Below are positions 1-11,075 of a stretch of 64,000 nucleotides of DNA, in pieces. Numbering within the stretch: position 1 is the stretch's first letter; every line of letters begins with the position of its first letter. The notes below the pieces were generated by a model. The model was given only the letters and a program-made list of their open reading frames with translations. It was not told the DNA's origin and ran no database searches. This DNA comes from Rhinatrema bivittatum (taxonomy: Eukaryota > Chordata > Amphibia > Gymnophiona > Rhinatrematidae). The DNA is taken from positions 11,840,580-11,904,579 of the forward strand of contig NC_042633.1 in NCBI RefSeq assembly GCF_901001135.1. Direction: 5' to 3'. Made by a program: the position numbers and the translations under genes.

Positions 1-104
1 AAGCTCTGGTAGCAGCCTTTTGAAACAATACTATTCAGGGTGTCATGTATAACAAATGTGTATTTCTGAAGACCATGTTGCTGAACATCCAGGGACATGA
101 ACAA

Positions 105-270
105 TCAAACCATGAGTGTTTTCCTCTCTCTCCCAGACACAACTGGTGTGGGAACTTTGCAAGCTCTTGTGAGTGCAGAGCAAAGTTTAACTGTGTGAGT
201 GAGAACTGTGTGAGTGAGAAGTGTGTTAATGTGCGCTGAAGGTGAGTGTGAGTGCCAGAGAGAGAGGGAG
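105..270 (-). repeat. Inverted copy of repeat unit seen at 1273-1440
   Basis: This stretch is close to the reverse complement of 1273-1440: both contain the string around GTGTTAATGTGCGCTGAAGGTGAGTGTGAGTGCC and the string around GGGAACTTTGCAAGCT. The two arms flank a CR1 fragment. It belongs to the unclassified CA/CT-rich repeat annotated at 1086-2400. Short open frames here are by-products of the repeat. Confidence 0.7.
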
Positions 271-1085
271 ACTACGACGAGTGAGATAATCAAATTTGGA
301 GATGATACAAAATTTTTCAGAGAAGTTAAATCACAAGCAGATTGTGATAAATTGCAAGAAGACCTTGTGAGACTGGAAAATTGGGCATCAAAATGTCAGA
401 TGAAATTTAATGTGGATAAGTACAAGGTGATGCATATAGGGAAAAATAACCCATGCTATAGTTATAATGTCAGGTTCCATATTAGGTGCTACAACCCAAG
501 AAAGAGATCTAGGCGTCATAGTGGATAACACATTGAAATCGTCGGTTCAGTGTGCTGCGGCAGTCAAAAAAGCAAACAGAATGTTGGGAATTATTAGAAA
601 GGGAATGGTAAATAAAACGGAAAATGTCATAATGCCTCTGTATCGCTCTATGGTGAGACCGCACCTTGAATACTGTGTACAATTCTGGTCGCCACATCTC
701 AAAAAGATATAATTGCGATGGAGAAGGTACAGAAAAGGGCTACCAAAATGATAAGGGGAATGGAACAGCTCCCCTATGAGGAAAGACTAAAGAGGTTAGG
801 ACTTTTCAGCTTGGAGAAGAGACGGCTGAGGGGGGATATGATAGAGGTCTTTAAAATCATGAGAGGTCTAGAATGGGTAGATGTGAATCAGTTATTTACT
901 CTTTAAGATAATAGAAAGACTAGGGGGCACTCCATGAAGTTAGCATGTGGCACATTTAAAACTAATTGGAGAAAGTTCTTTTTTACTCAACGCACAATTA
1001 AACTCTGGAATTTGTTGCCTTAGTGTAGTTAGATTAGCTGTGTTTAAAAAAGGATTGGATACGTTCTTGGAGGAGAAGTCCATTA
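270..1085 (+). mobile_element. CR1-type LINE, 3' part of ORF2 (decayed)
   Basis: Conceptual translation gives the C-terminal reverse-transcriptase and thumb region of a CR1 non-LTR retrotransposon. The order is an FGDDTK block (F-x-DDTK, the RT catalytic core), then DLGVIVD, then RPHLEYCVQFWSPH, then PYEERLKRLGLFSLEKRRLRGD. The last two blocks are hallmarks of CR1/L3 ORF2 C-termini. The frame is broken around 465-500, 712 and 905, so it is dead. It is truncated at both ends and set between inverted arms of another repeat. A closely related, better-preserved copy lies at 45119-45809. Confidence 0.9.
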
Positions 1086-2400
1086 CCTGCTCAGACCCCT
1101 TTCACTCTATCCTTACAGGCTCCAACTCCTTTGCTCTCCCATTCCCCTCTACACTGAACATAGGATTCCTCTCTCTCTTCTCTCTTACACATACACTCTC
1201 CCTCTGTCCCTCACACCCGCACACCCAGTCCCTCTTAAACACATACACAATCCCTCACGTAATCTCCCTCTCTCTCCGGCACTCACACTCACCTTCAGCG
1301 CACATTAACACACTTCTCTCTCACACAGTTAAAACGGGCTATATTTTTGTCCCCTCTCCACCTAAGTCTTTGCTCTGCAGTCGTAAAAGCTTGCAAAGTT
1401 CCCACGCCTGTTGTGTCTGGGAGAGTGAGGAAAACACTCCATCCCCCCCCCCCCATCGCAAAGGGCAGGCGGCAGGCACTGCAACAGATTTGGAACACGT
1501 TGCCTTGCTTACTTTGCTCTTTCTTGGAGACCTGTGCCTGTAAGGAATCCGATCGGGGACTTGAGAGGGAGGAGGGAACAGGGCTCTGGCTTTCACTTTC
1601 ATGACGGTGCTTTGCTGGGAGTGGGGGTGGAGCGATGCCCATGTAAACTCTTTACGTGGTGGCTGAGACCCACGGGTGGCTTGACAGCACTGCCTTCCCC
1701 CCCCCCCCCCCCCCCTACAGTTGCGGGATATTTACTTGGCTTCTCCTTATCTGCGGGACTCAGGGGGCAGGGGAGGAGGGCGAGATGTACTCTATTCAGC
1801 TCTTTGCGCTTTGGCTGCTGCAGGCTGCAGCTGCTATGATCTCTTCACAGCCACTTTCTACTGCATTTGCTCTGCTCCGGCCGTCCCAACTCCTTCCCCT
1901 CCTTCCCCGGTGGTGGACGAACTGGTTCGGCGACTCTTCTACCATTTTCTCCTCCTGTGTGTAACTGTCCGGCAGTCCCTACTCCCTCCCCCCTTCCCCA
2001 GCAGCGGAGGAATGGGCTGAGCTGTTTATCGGAGCAGCGACTCGTCTGCCCTTTCCTCCTCCCCTCTGTGACACCCAGCACGTAGCGCAGAGCTCTATGG
2101 TCCGCACATGCACGGTAGAGCTGCTCTCTACTATGCATTTGAGGGCGGTCGGTGAGAGCCCATTTATATTGTAGATAGCGTGTGTTGCTTTTACATCCAA
2201 CAGATGGCGCTGTTTTTCCCAAAAAGCATGTTTTTACCTGTCACAGGTGTGACATCTATATAATATAGGTTTATAAAAAAAACGCGCGTATTGGAATGCA
2301 ACGTTGGGTCAAAATTTCAAAGCAGTCGGTGAAGAACTTTCAGAGATATAAGATTTTGAACAAACAAACATTTACATTTTTATTTATATATATATATGAT
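1086..2400 (+). repeat. Unclassified interspersed repeat, copy 1
   Basis: The 5' half is a CT/CA-rich imperfect minisatellite with poly-C runs (1441-1452, 1701-1718). The 3' end carries a conserved tail: an AGATGGCGCTG box near 2202, CCTGTCACAGGTGTGACAT, a block resembling AAATTTCAAAGCAGTCGGTGAAGA, and a TA-rich end at 2380-2398. The same tail occurs at 32410-32640. A third copy with a similar 5' start is at 41445-43830. The family name is not known to me. The high-GC ORFs on both strands are repeat artefacts. Confidence 0.6.
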
Positions 2401-3384
2401 GCTAATTAACGTATATTATGTGGAACATTTCTTTTTTTTTCCTGGCACAACAATTCTTGTGTTTGATTTGTAAAATCCATAAATAAATTTTTTTTTAAAA
2501 AAAAGGGGACATGACCGGACACCATTACCAGTTTTTCCATTTCCTTTCCAGTTCACGCACTCAAGTTAAAGCTCTTCCAAACCCCTTGGTTAGAGCCTTC
2601 CTTCCCACCTGTTAGCACCAACCCTTAAAACCCCACGGATCTGCCTAGGTTTTTTTGTTTTATCACTTACACATCATCCATAGCAAAAGTAAAGGGGCAC
2701 ACCAGGGCGCTTAAGTATCTAAACTCAAATTTCAGATTAAAAACACTGAACGCCAAAGTCCTGCCCCACCCAGACCCCGCCTCTTTTTCAGAAGTTCTGA
2801 GATGTGCATGCAGCGGCGTTTATGTGCATATCCTGGCAGCTTTTAAAATCCCGTAAGCTCACTCCAGCAAACATCGGGCTTTTAAAATTCATCTTTTAGT
2901 TTTTCTTCTTGGAAACATTAGAAATCTTTGTACAACATAATTGCCATCTTAGCTGCCATAAAAAGGAAAGCCACTATTTTCCAGAGGGTGGGATTTAGAC
3001 CTGCCTAATCCAATATATAAAACTGGGGTAGCTAGCCATTTCTTTGGAGTGGAAGTCGCCACCTCGTAGTGACACCTATTAAGTCATGCTTACCAATGCA
3101 TTAGATTTCTTTGAAGGTGTAGATAGATAAACGTGCAGAAGGGTGAGCAGGTCAGTATAACACACCTGGATTTTCAGAAGTCATATTAAAAAAATCTCAC
3201 ATTAGAGACTCCTCAGAAGATTAAAAAAAGCAACTGAATAGGAGGCAATGTTCACTTTGCAGATTTGAAACTGGTTAAAATATAATAAAAGTATCTAGAT
3301 AGAGAGGATGCTTTTTCCAAGTATCAATATGGATTTTGGAGGCGCATAGTGTGAAATTACTATTACATTCCTATTAGACATATC
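2401..3384. other. Non-coding stretch, nothing recognised
   Basis: AT-rich non-coding DNA with a few short A or T runs (for example 2430-2440 and 2489-2505). I see no gene, terminal repeat or recognisable transposon here. Confidence 0.5.
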
Positions 3385-3540
3385 GTATGCTATCCCGCCC
3401 CGCCCCATCCCCGCGCCTTTTTGCAAGGCCCGGGACTTACACACATCCCGGGGCTTTACGCTCGTTTCCGGGCCTTTTAAAAATAGGCCCGGTGCGCGTA
3501 AACCCCCTTAGCACATAAATCCTCTGGATTTACACGCTTA
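3385..3540. repeat. Fragment of a GC-rich MITE related to the adjacent element
   Basis: GC-rich sequence with strings such as GGCCCGGGACTTACAC and GTGCGCGTAAACCCC that resemble the interior of the Harbinger-like MITEs at 3541-4210 and 48952-49623. It appears to be an older, broken copy into which the next element inserted. Confidence 0.45.
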
Positions 3541-4210
3541 GGGGTAGATTTTCAAACAGCGCGATTTGGCGTACTTTTGTTGGTACATCAGGCGCAAACA
3601 AAAGTACACTGGATTTTAGTAGATACGCGTGTAGCCGCGCATATCCGCTAAAATCCGGGATCAGCGCGCGCAAGGCTATCGATTCCGTATAGCCGGCGCG
3701 CGCCGAGCCGCACAGCCTACCTCCGTTCCCTCCGAGGCCACTCCGAAATCGGAGCGGCCTCGGAGGGAACCTTCTTTTGCCCTCCCCTCACCTTCCCCTC
3801 CCTAACCCACCCGCCCGGCCCTGTCTAAACCCCACCCTTACCTTTGTCGGGGGATTTACGCCTCCTGGAGGGAGACGTAAATCCCCGCGCGCCAGCAGGC
3901 CACTAGCGCGCTGGGACGCGACCTGGGGGCGGGTCCGGAGGGCGCGACCACGCCCCCGAATCGCCCCGGGCCGTAACCACGCCCCCGGGCCCGCCCCCGA
4001 AACGCCCCGAAAACGCCGCGCGTCGGGCCCACCCCGACACGCCCCCGACATGCCCCCCTCTGAAAACCCCAGGACTTACGCGAGTCCCGGGGCTCTGCGC
4101 GTGCCGGTGCGCCTATTGAACATAGGCGCACCGGCGCGCAGGGCCCTGCTCGCCTAAATCCGCCCAGATTTAGGCGGATTTAGGCGAGCAGGGCTCTTAA
4201 AATCCGCCCC
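3541..4210 (-). mobile_element. Harbinger-type MITE, full length (670 bp)
   Basis: The ends are inverted: GGGGTAGATTTTCAAA on the left and the complement of GGGGCGGATTTTAAGA on the right. A TTA flanks each side (3538-3540 and 4211-4213), the 3-bp target duplication typical of PIF/Harbinger elements. Inside is a hairpin around 3724-3768 (CCGAGGCC.CTCCGA / TCGGAGCGGCCTCGG) and strongly GC-rich DNA. A second copy of nearly identical length (672 bp) lies in the opposite orientation at 48952-49623. No transposase is encoded; overlapping open frames are incidental. Confidence 0.85.
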
Positions 4211-4364
4211 TTAGGGCTTTGAAAAGCTGCCCCTAAGGATTTTAAGAACAAGTTAAAGGCCTGGATTATTAGCACTTTGATTATCCTGAGCATCTCTGAA
4301 GGACATTTCCATAAACTTTTAGCCAGAGAGGCTTTGCTGGGGAAAGCAACATGAAACAGGCTTT

Positions 4365-4480
4365 TCAAATTTGGATTAGCCAGGAACTTCCAGGTGACCT
4401 GGACTGGCCAGTGCAGGGAAACAGGATGCAGGGCTTGATGGACCCTGGCTTTGACCCAACATGGCATTTCTTATCTCCTA
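4365..4480 (+). mobile_element. CR1 LINE 3' tail fragment
   Basis: The sequence reads like the conserved CR1 3' end: CAGGATGCAGGGCTTGATGGACC, then GACCCAACATGGCATTTCTTAT. Compare the intact version at 45735-45809. Only the tail is present; no coding capacity remains. Confidence 0.75.
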
Positions 4481-5198
4481 ATTCCTTAACCTGAGAAGAA
4501 GGTGCAGGTCTCCTTTGCACCCCACTCATGCTGATTCCAGACTATGGACACTGGCAGGTCTCCTTTTAACACTGCACACTCAAGAAGCAGTAATATCCCT
4601 TCAATCTACTTTTCAAAGGTTTGTTCCTTTGTTTATCAATCACATTTTCTCCCCCCCAGGGCCTGCGACAATCATAAAACAATTTAGCAATTATCCCATC
4701 ATGGAAATTGTTCATTATGATGGGGAATAAGTGAAAGTTATAAGAGGGTAGTCAGCAGCAGCTGCATCAGACCCTGTGTGTGAGAGCTCCAGCTTTGCTC
4801 TAAAGGACATCAAATGGCAGTGAGTAAGATTTTAAAATATTTCTTTAAGATAACGTATGAGAATCTGTCACTAAGCTGAAAGATAGCACAGAACAGAAAA
4901 CTGCAGGATGGGATTTAAGTATCGGGATTGCAAACAAAAGGAGCCAGCGAAAAACCTGGGGCAAAAGAAAACCACTGCAGGCAGAAGCACCAGAAAGTTT
5001 CTACAAACTTAATGTTGTAGATTTGTTTTCCTTACAGACGCTGCAGTCAAGAGCAGAACAAATGAAACTCACAATTTCTTGGGGTTTTTTTGCCTGGCAC
5101 CAAAATTTGCTCCATAGGCTTTCAGGGGATAGGAAGAACATTCCTCTTCACCAGAGATATGAATTAAATTAGAGGTTTTCTTGTAAAATCAGATTTCA
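4481..5198. other. Non-coding stretch, nothing recognised
   Basis: No ORF with family resemblance, no terminal repeats and no RNA gene seen. The region is of average composition and leads into the minisatellite. Confidence 0.5.
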
Positions 5199-7495
5199 GT
5201 GTCTATTCTACTTGCTTCCCCTCCCCCTGCCCCTCTCTCCCCCAGCAGCAGCTCCTGTGTCTCCAGGTATTGCCCCTGCTTATCTCCTCCTGCCCCATCC
5301 ATGCGCCTCTCTGCTCCTATATCTCTGGTTATTGCCCCTGCTATTCCCATACTTGTCCTTCTCTCCCCTCCCTGCTCCTATATCTCTGGTGATTGTCCTT
5401 GCATATCTCCTATTGCACTACCAATGCCCCTTGCTGCTCCTATATTTCTGGGCTTTGCCCCTGCTTGTATCCTTTGCCCCTCACTCTCCCCTGTATTTCT
5501 GGATATTACCCATGTTTTTTCCCTTCTGCCCCTGTATCGCTGCATTTTGCCTCTGTCTACATCCTTCTTGCCCCTCTCTCCCCTCAGTAGTTCCTGTATC
5601 TCTGGTTATTGCCCCTGCTTTTCCTCTTCCTGCCCCTCTCTCTCCCCTCATTAGTTCCTGTATCTCTGGATATTGCCCCTGCTTTTCCTCTCCCTACCCC
5701 TCTCTCTCCCCTCAGTAGTTCCTGTATCTCTGGATATTGCCCCTCCTTTTATCCTTCCTGCTCCTCTCTCTCACCTCTCAGCACCCTGTATCTCTGGATA
5801 TTGCCCCTGCTTTTCTTCTCCCTACCCCTCTCTCTCCCCTCAGTAGTTCCTGTATCTCTTGTTATTGCCCCTCCTTTTATCCTTCCTGCTCCTCTCTCAC
5901 CCCTCAGCACCCTGTATCTCTGGATATTGCCCCTGATTTCCCTCTCCCTGCCCCCCTCTCTCCCCCCTGAATAGATCCTGTATCTCTGGTTATTGCCCCT
6001 GCTTTTCCTCCCCCTGCCCCTCTCTCTCCCCTCAGTAGTTCCTGTATCTCTGTTTATTGCCCCTGCTTTTCCTCTCCTTGCCCTTCTCTCCCCTCAGTAG
6101 TTCATGTATCTCTGCTTATTACCCCTGCTTTTCCTCTCCCTGACCTTCTCTCTCTCTCTCCCCTCAGTAGTTCCTGTATCTCTGGTTATTGCCCCTGCTT
6201 TTCCTCTCCCTGCCCCTCTATCACCCGTCAGTAGTTCCTGTATCTCCTGATATTGCCCCTGCTTTTCCTCTCCCTGCCTCTCTCTCCCCCCTCAGTAGTT
6301 CCTGTATCTCTGATTATTGCCCCTGCTTTTCCTCTCCCTGCCCCTCTCTCCCCCCTCAGTAGTTCCTGTATCTCTGGATATTGCCCCTGATTTCCCTCTC
6401 CCTGCCCCTCCTTTTATCCTTCCTGCTCCTCTCTCACACCCCTCAGCACCCTGTATCTCTGGATATTGCCCCTGATTTCCCTCTCCCTGCCCCTCCTTTT
6501 ATCCTTCCTGCTCCTCTCTCTCACCCCTCAGCACCCTGTATCTCTGGATATTGCCCCTGATTTCCCTCTCCCTGCCCCCCTCTCTCCCCCCTGAATAGAT
6601 CCTGATTCTCTGGTTATTGCCCCTGCTTTTCCTCTCCCTGCCTCTCTCTCCCCTCAGTATTTCCTGTATCTCTGATTATTGCCCCTGTTTTTCCTCTCCC
6701 TGCCCCTCTCTCCCCCCTCAGTAGTTCCTGTATCTCTGATTATTGCCCCTGCTTTTCCTCTCCCTGCCCCTCTCTCCCCCCTCAGTAGTTCCTGTATCTC
6801 TGATTATTGCCCCTGCTTTTCCTCTCCCTGCCCCTCTCTCTCCCCTCCGTAGTTCCTGTATCTCTGGTTATTGCCCCTGCTTTTCCTCTCCCTGCCTCTC
6901 TCTCCCCCCTCAGTAGTTCCTGTATCTCTGGTTATTGCCCCTGCTTTTCCTCTCCATGCCCCTCTCACTCTCCCGTCAGTAGTTCCTATATCTCTGGTTA
7001 TTGCCCCTGCTTTTCCTCCCCCTGCCCCTCTCACTCTCCCCTCAGTAGTTCCTGTATCTCTGGTTATTGCCCCTGCTTTTCCTCCCCCTGCCCCCCTCTC
7101 TCCCCCCTCAGTAGTTCCTGTATCTCTGGTTATTGCCCCTGCTTTCCCTCTCCCTGCCCCTCTCTCTCCCCTCAGTAGTTCCTGTATCTCTGGTTATTGC
7201 CCCTTCTTTTCCTCTCCCTGCCCCTCTCTCTCCCCTCAGTAGTTCCTGTATCTCTGGTTATTGCCCCTGCTTTTCCTCTCCCTGCCTCTCACTCTCCCCT
7301 CAGTAGTTCCTGTATCTCTGGTTATTGCCCCTGCTTTTCCTCTCCCTGCCTCTCACTCTCCCCTCAGTAGTTCCTGTATCTCTGGTTATTGCCCCTGCTT
7401 TTCCTCTCCCTGCCTCTCTGTCTCCCCTCAGTAGTTCCTGTATCTCTGGTTATTGCCCCTGTGTTTCCTCTCCCTGCTCCTCTCTCCTTTGTTAC
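5199..7495. repeat. Large CT-rich minisatellite, about 64-bp unit
   Basis: A head-to-tail array with a unit of about 62-68 bp containing CCTCAGTAGTTCCTGTATCTCTGGTTATTGCCCCTGC followed by TTTTCCTCTCCCTGCCCCTCTCTC. Units are divergent at 5210-5560, become regular from about 5590, and are nearly identical at 6700-7460, so the array seems to have homogenised most recently at its right end. A higher-order variant including TCAGCACCCTGTATCTCTGGATATTGCCCC is interspersed at 5770-6560. The long frames across it on both strands are periodic translation of the unit, not genes. Confidence 0.95.
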
Positions 7496-8030
7496 CTGGC
7501 ACTTCCCTTTGAAACCTCCTCTCTTGGTGAGGGGCAGATGTAAAACTCTCCACCTTAGGACCAAGTCCTTGCATTCTGTTCACCCATGGACTTTACCCCG
7601 GCTCTCAAAGAGGAAGGATGTGTGTGGGCTTTCATGCTGAACCTTGCCCTGGGTCACTGCTCCTGGGGACGTTTGCACTGGCTTTTTGTAACTTATTTTC
7701 TAATCCTGCCCGAAACAAACTCCAGGATCTTCTCCTGTAAATGCCAGCAGATGAACAAGTTTACTTTTAGCTAGACTGAGGGAGGGCAGTTTCCAGAAGG
7801 CCAGTTTACCCTGTAAAATTGCTAATTACCCATATAAATTGCTTTGAACCCTGACCTTCCCGTGTTTATAATTTTGGATGGATGGTTTTTCAAAAGCAGT
7901 TGTGGGAATGGAGTTTGTTCATTTATTAGATTTTGCATGCAATTTTTAAGAAAATTCACTCCTGTTTTTTAATCGGATAAAAGCTTTATAAATCAGGCCC
8001 TTCAGTAAAGGAATTCTTCACAGTAGCAAT
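7496..8030. other. Non-coding stretch, nothing recognised
   Basis: Unique-looking sequence between the minisatellite and the telomere-like tract; no gene or transposon signature seen. Confidence 0.5.
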
Positions 8031-8315
8031 GACAAACCCTAGCCCTAATCCTAGCCCTATCCCAAACCCTGACCCTATCCCTTACACTGTTCCATATCTT
8101 AATCCTAATCCTGACTTTAACCTTCATTCTAACCCTAAACTTAATCCTAAACGTTTCTCAAACCACATCCCAAAATCTAACCCTAACGCTTATGCTCACC
8201 CTTAACTTATTCCTAACCTTGATCCTAACAGTTACTCTAACCCTAAACTTCTCCCTAGCCCTATCCTAAAATCTAACTTTAACCCTAACGCGGATTATGA
8301 TCCTAACCTATCCCT
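8031..8315. repeat. Degenerate telomere-like (CCCTAA)n tract
   Basis: Repeated variants of CCCTAA/CCCTAG/TCCTAA run for about 280 bp, for example ACCCTAGCCCTAATCCTAGCCCTA at the left and CTAACTTTAACCCTAACGC near the right. The hexamer phase drifts, so it is an old interstitial telomeric-type repeat or a decayed satellite. It ends about 360 bp before the V2R start codon. Confidence 0.75.
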
Positions 8316-8439
8316 ACTATGGGAATGTATATATGTATATATGTTACAATGTATAAATTAATCTATGTTACAATGTTACAATGTTTCTATGCATAAAGCA
8401 TAAATGTTACAAGGTTTAATTTTAAAAAATAATGTTACA

Positions 8440-8562
8440 ATGTAAAAATAGTACGACCCGTCACACTATTTCCTCTGTTACAATGTGAACCGATGTGATG
8501 TACCCCTACGAATGTCGGTATATAAAAGCAAATAAATAAATAAATTAATTAATAAAAATAAT
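8440..8562 (+). mobile_element. L2-type LINE 3' tail
   Basis: GTGAACCGATGTGATGTACCCC..GAATGTCGGTATATAAAA followed by an AAATAAATAAAT tail matches the end of the L2 copy at 41330-41440 (TAAACCGAATTG..AAGTCGGTATATAAAA then AAATAAAT). Only the 3' untranslated end is present. It sits about 120 bp upstream of the V2R start codon. Confidence 0.75.
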
Positions 8563-8678
8563 GCTAACTTTAACGTCTACCCATAGCACTTTACATTCAC
8601 ATGTGATAATCTGGTTTATTTTTCACTTCATCCAAGGTAAAAGCTGAAGGAAAGACAGGTTGAGACCAGCCCAGCTCG

Positions 8679-8896
8679 ATGCAGGAAATTATGCTGATAG
8701 CACTAATTCATTTCCTGATACTGTCCATCCCTGTTAAAAATACTGCTAATGTCAACTGTCGATTGAGCAGTGTGAATGTGACAGGATATATAAAGCAGGG
8801 GGACATCATTATAGGGGGGATCTTCCCTGTTCACAATGCTAAAACCTACCCCCCGATTCCCTTCACTGAGACTCCCAGCATCCAGCATTGCGACAC
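8679..8896 (+). CDS. Vomeronasal type-2 receptor, exon 1 (signal peptide and N-terminus)
   Basis: First coding exon of a class C G-protein-coupled receptor of the V2R family, which detects peptides or amino acids at the surface of vomeronasal neurons. The ATG at 8679 opens a hydrophobic signal peptide (about residues 1-20, MLIALIHFLILSIP core). It is followed by a cysteine, an N-glycosylation site (NVT) and the family hallmark GDIIIGGIFPVH at residues 42-53. The exon ends after C-D plus two bases at a consensus GTAAGT donor (8897), leaving phase 2. Exon 2 starts with one base that completes the codon, so the join is in frame. No premature stop. I see no obvious core promoter; an L2 tail lies just upstream. 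Assignment to V2R rather than another class C receptor rests on exon layout and residue pattern. Confidence 0.88.
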
Positions 8897-9019
8897 GTAA
8901 GTGACAGATTATTTCCCCTGTGCTCTTTATTTCTCATTTCCATGCTGTTCTATATAATTTCATTATAGCATCATTGTGTGGTTCTTAAGGTTTTCCCTCT
9001 ATTTCTACTCCCTTATTCA
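8897..9019. other. Start of V2R intron 1
   Basis: Intron 1 runs 8897-15902 (7006 bp). This first part has a GTAAGT donor and nothing else recognisable. Confidence 0.8.
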
Positions 9020-9135
9020 TAAGAATATAAGACATGCCATGCAGAGGCAGACCAATGGTCCATCAATCCCAGCATCCTGCCTTCAACAGTGGCCAGTCCA
9101 GGTCACCTGGAAAAATCCAACAGATCCTAATAGGA
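9020..9135 (-). mobile_element. CR1 LINE 3' end, antisense fragment
   Basis: CATAAGAATATAAGACATGCCATGC..CAATGGTCCATCAATCCCAGCATCCTGCCTTCAACAGTGGCCAGTCCAGGTCACC is the complement of the CR1 3' tail (compare 45730-45809). Non-coding. Confidence 0.8.
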
Positions 9136-9337
9136 AGCGCCATTGTTGCTTATTCCCAGAAGAATAAAGTGGAGACCCCCAATACTATATGGCTTATATT
9201 TTGTTTTTAAGGATCTGTCCTCTAGAAATTTGGTAAGAAATTCAACAGCCTACTTGTTCATTGAAAGAAAAAAGAAATACCTATTAGAATGTAATTTAAA
9301 TCTACTACTTGCTGATTTTGAGGAATGTCCTCTAGAA

Positions 9338-9510
9338 CATAAGAACAGCTGTGCTAGTTCAGACCAACGTTGCATTGAGCCCAGAATGGCTGTTCCCCAA
9401 CAAAGGCCAAGCCAGATCTCTAGGAAGTATCCAGCAGATCCCATAGAATAGAACCATTTCTTGTTCCTCACCCCCAGGGGTAACCACTGACTATTCTCAA
9501 GTCTTCCTGG
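9338..9510 (-). mobile_element. Second CR1 3' end fragment, antisense
   Basis: A more diverged copy of the same 3' tail: GAACATAAGAACAGCTGTGCTAGTTCAGACCAACG, then AGCCCAGAATGGCTGTTCCCCAACAAAGGCC. Together with 9550-11075 it may be one old antisense CR1. Confidence 0.6.
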
Positions 9511-9549
9511 CTAATAATTGCTAATACCAGGAACCTTTTTAAAATCAGC

Positions 9550-11075
9550 TGTGCTATGCCTTGACCACACCATCTGATATCAAATTCCACAGCTTAATGG
9601 TGCAGAGGAAGTATCATGGTGTGATTGTACCATTTATATATGTGGTGGCGTTATGATGTTCTCATTTTATTCTTCATTCCTTTCCAATAAATTCCTAACA
9701 TTTGATTTGCTTTTTTGAATACCACCATGCAGTAAGCTGAGAATTTCAACATAATGTTGACAATGGAAGAGCAAGATCCTTTTCCTGGTGGTGATTCCTA
9801 ACACAGATCCCAGCATTGTGTGCCATGTGCTTCACATTGCATTCAATTTTATCTCCATTTAGATGCCAAGATCTTGAGTCTGTTACTTAGTGAAACTTCC
9901 AATTAGGTGTATTTCATAACACTATAACAACACAAACCACCCAATATTCATTGGGAATTTTTCTTTTTTTTAATATTTTTTTATATATACTTTTTTCTTA
10001 ATCAAGACCTCATATATTGGTTAGAGGGGCTTAAAACTTAATAGCCCACACTAAAGTTGATTAGGAATTTACCACATTATTATTTGTGTTGCGGTCTTTC
10101 CATTTCCATTTATAATCATAGGTCTCGATTATATTTTTTTAAACTTAGTGAATCATACTTATTAAAACTACTTAAACAGTGAAGCACACTTATCTTAAAG
10201 TCGAGTGATCAGAAACGCTTGTAAGAGTGATCATTACTCATAATGCCCCACTCATAATGATCACTCTTACAAGCGTTTCTGATCACTCGACTTTAAGATA
10301 AGTGTGCTTCACTGTTTAAGTAGTTTTAATAAGTATGATTCACTAAGTTTAAAAAAATATAATCGAGACCTATGATTATAAATGGAAATGGAAAGACCGC
10401 AACACAAATAATAATGTGGTAAATTCCTAATCAACTTTAGTGTGGGCTATTAAGTTTTAAGCCCCTCTAACCAATATATGAGGTCTTGATTAAGAAAAAA
10501 GTATATATAAAAAAATATTTAAAAAAAGAAAAATTCCCAATGAATATTGGGTAAGATCTTGAGTCTGGCAAGGTCCTTCTGTATTTCCTAACAGTCTGCA
10601 TCTGTTTTTACTACTTTGATTATTTTTGTGTCATTTGATGACCTCGTTCATTGCTCACTTTTCAGGATCATTACTGAATTAAGTTAAATAATGCTGGTCC
10701 CAGTACAGATCCCTGAGGCGCCCCACTGTTTACCTCTTATTATCGGGAACACTGATCATTTACTCCTGCTATTTGTTTCCTATCATGTAACCCATCACCT
10801 ATCCACAGCAAAACCTCTCCTCCCATTCCCTGACTTCACTTTCCTGAGGACTCCCTTGTAAGAGACTTTATCAAACACCTCCAGAAAATCCAGTCCTATA
10901 TTGTTTGATAGAGTGCATAACTGTTCCCATAATCTTTAAACTTCTATCTTATCCCCTCTCAGTTTTCCCTTCTTCATGCTGAAGAGCACTGGCCTGCTAA
11001 GCTTTTCCTTGCAAGGGAGCTGATCTATCCCCATTGGAATTTTTGTTGCCCTTCTCTGCATGGGCTTAAAACGTT
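9550..11075 (-). mobile_element. CR1 LINE, antisense, interrupted by a palindrome
   Basis: Antisense CR1 ORF2 sequence. The clearest part is 10568-10900, where GGTCCTTCTGTATTTCC, ATTTTTGTGTCATTTGATGACCTC, GGTCCCAGTACAGATCCCTGAGGCGCCCCACTG and GACTTTATCAAACACCTCCAGAAAATCC correspond, read on the minus strand, to the RT palm blocks (phenylalanine-aspartate-lysine, GSVLGP and similar). It is heavily decayed. The 670-bp insertion at 9883-10552 splits it, with AAGATCTTGAGTCTG repeated on each side. Confidence 0.7.
9883..10552. repeat. 614-bp near-perfect palindrome inside a 670-bp insertion
   Basis: The arms 9939-10236 and 10255-10552 are each 298 bp and reverse-complementary with only about one mismatch seen, around an 18-bp centre (10237-10254). 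The outer ends themselves contain the small palindrome CCCAATATTCATTGGG. The whole insertion is bracketed by the 15-bp direct repeat AAGATCTTGAGTCTG at 9868-9882 and 10553-10567; 56 bp of non-palindromic sequence (9883-9938) sits on the left side. No ORF. It could be a foldback element or a retrotransposed snap-back product. Confidence 0.9.

Noticed and set aside
5199..7640. Several open frames of 60-170 codons on both strands, rich in P, S, C and L
   Set aside because: They simply translate the tandem unit in multiple frames; no start context, domain or codon signal.
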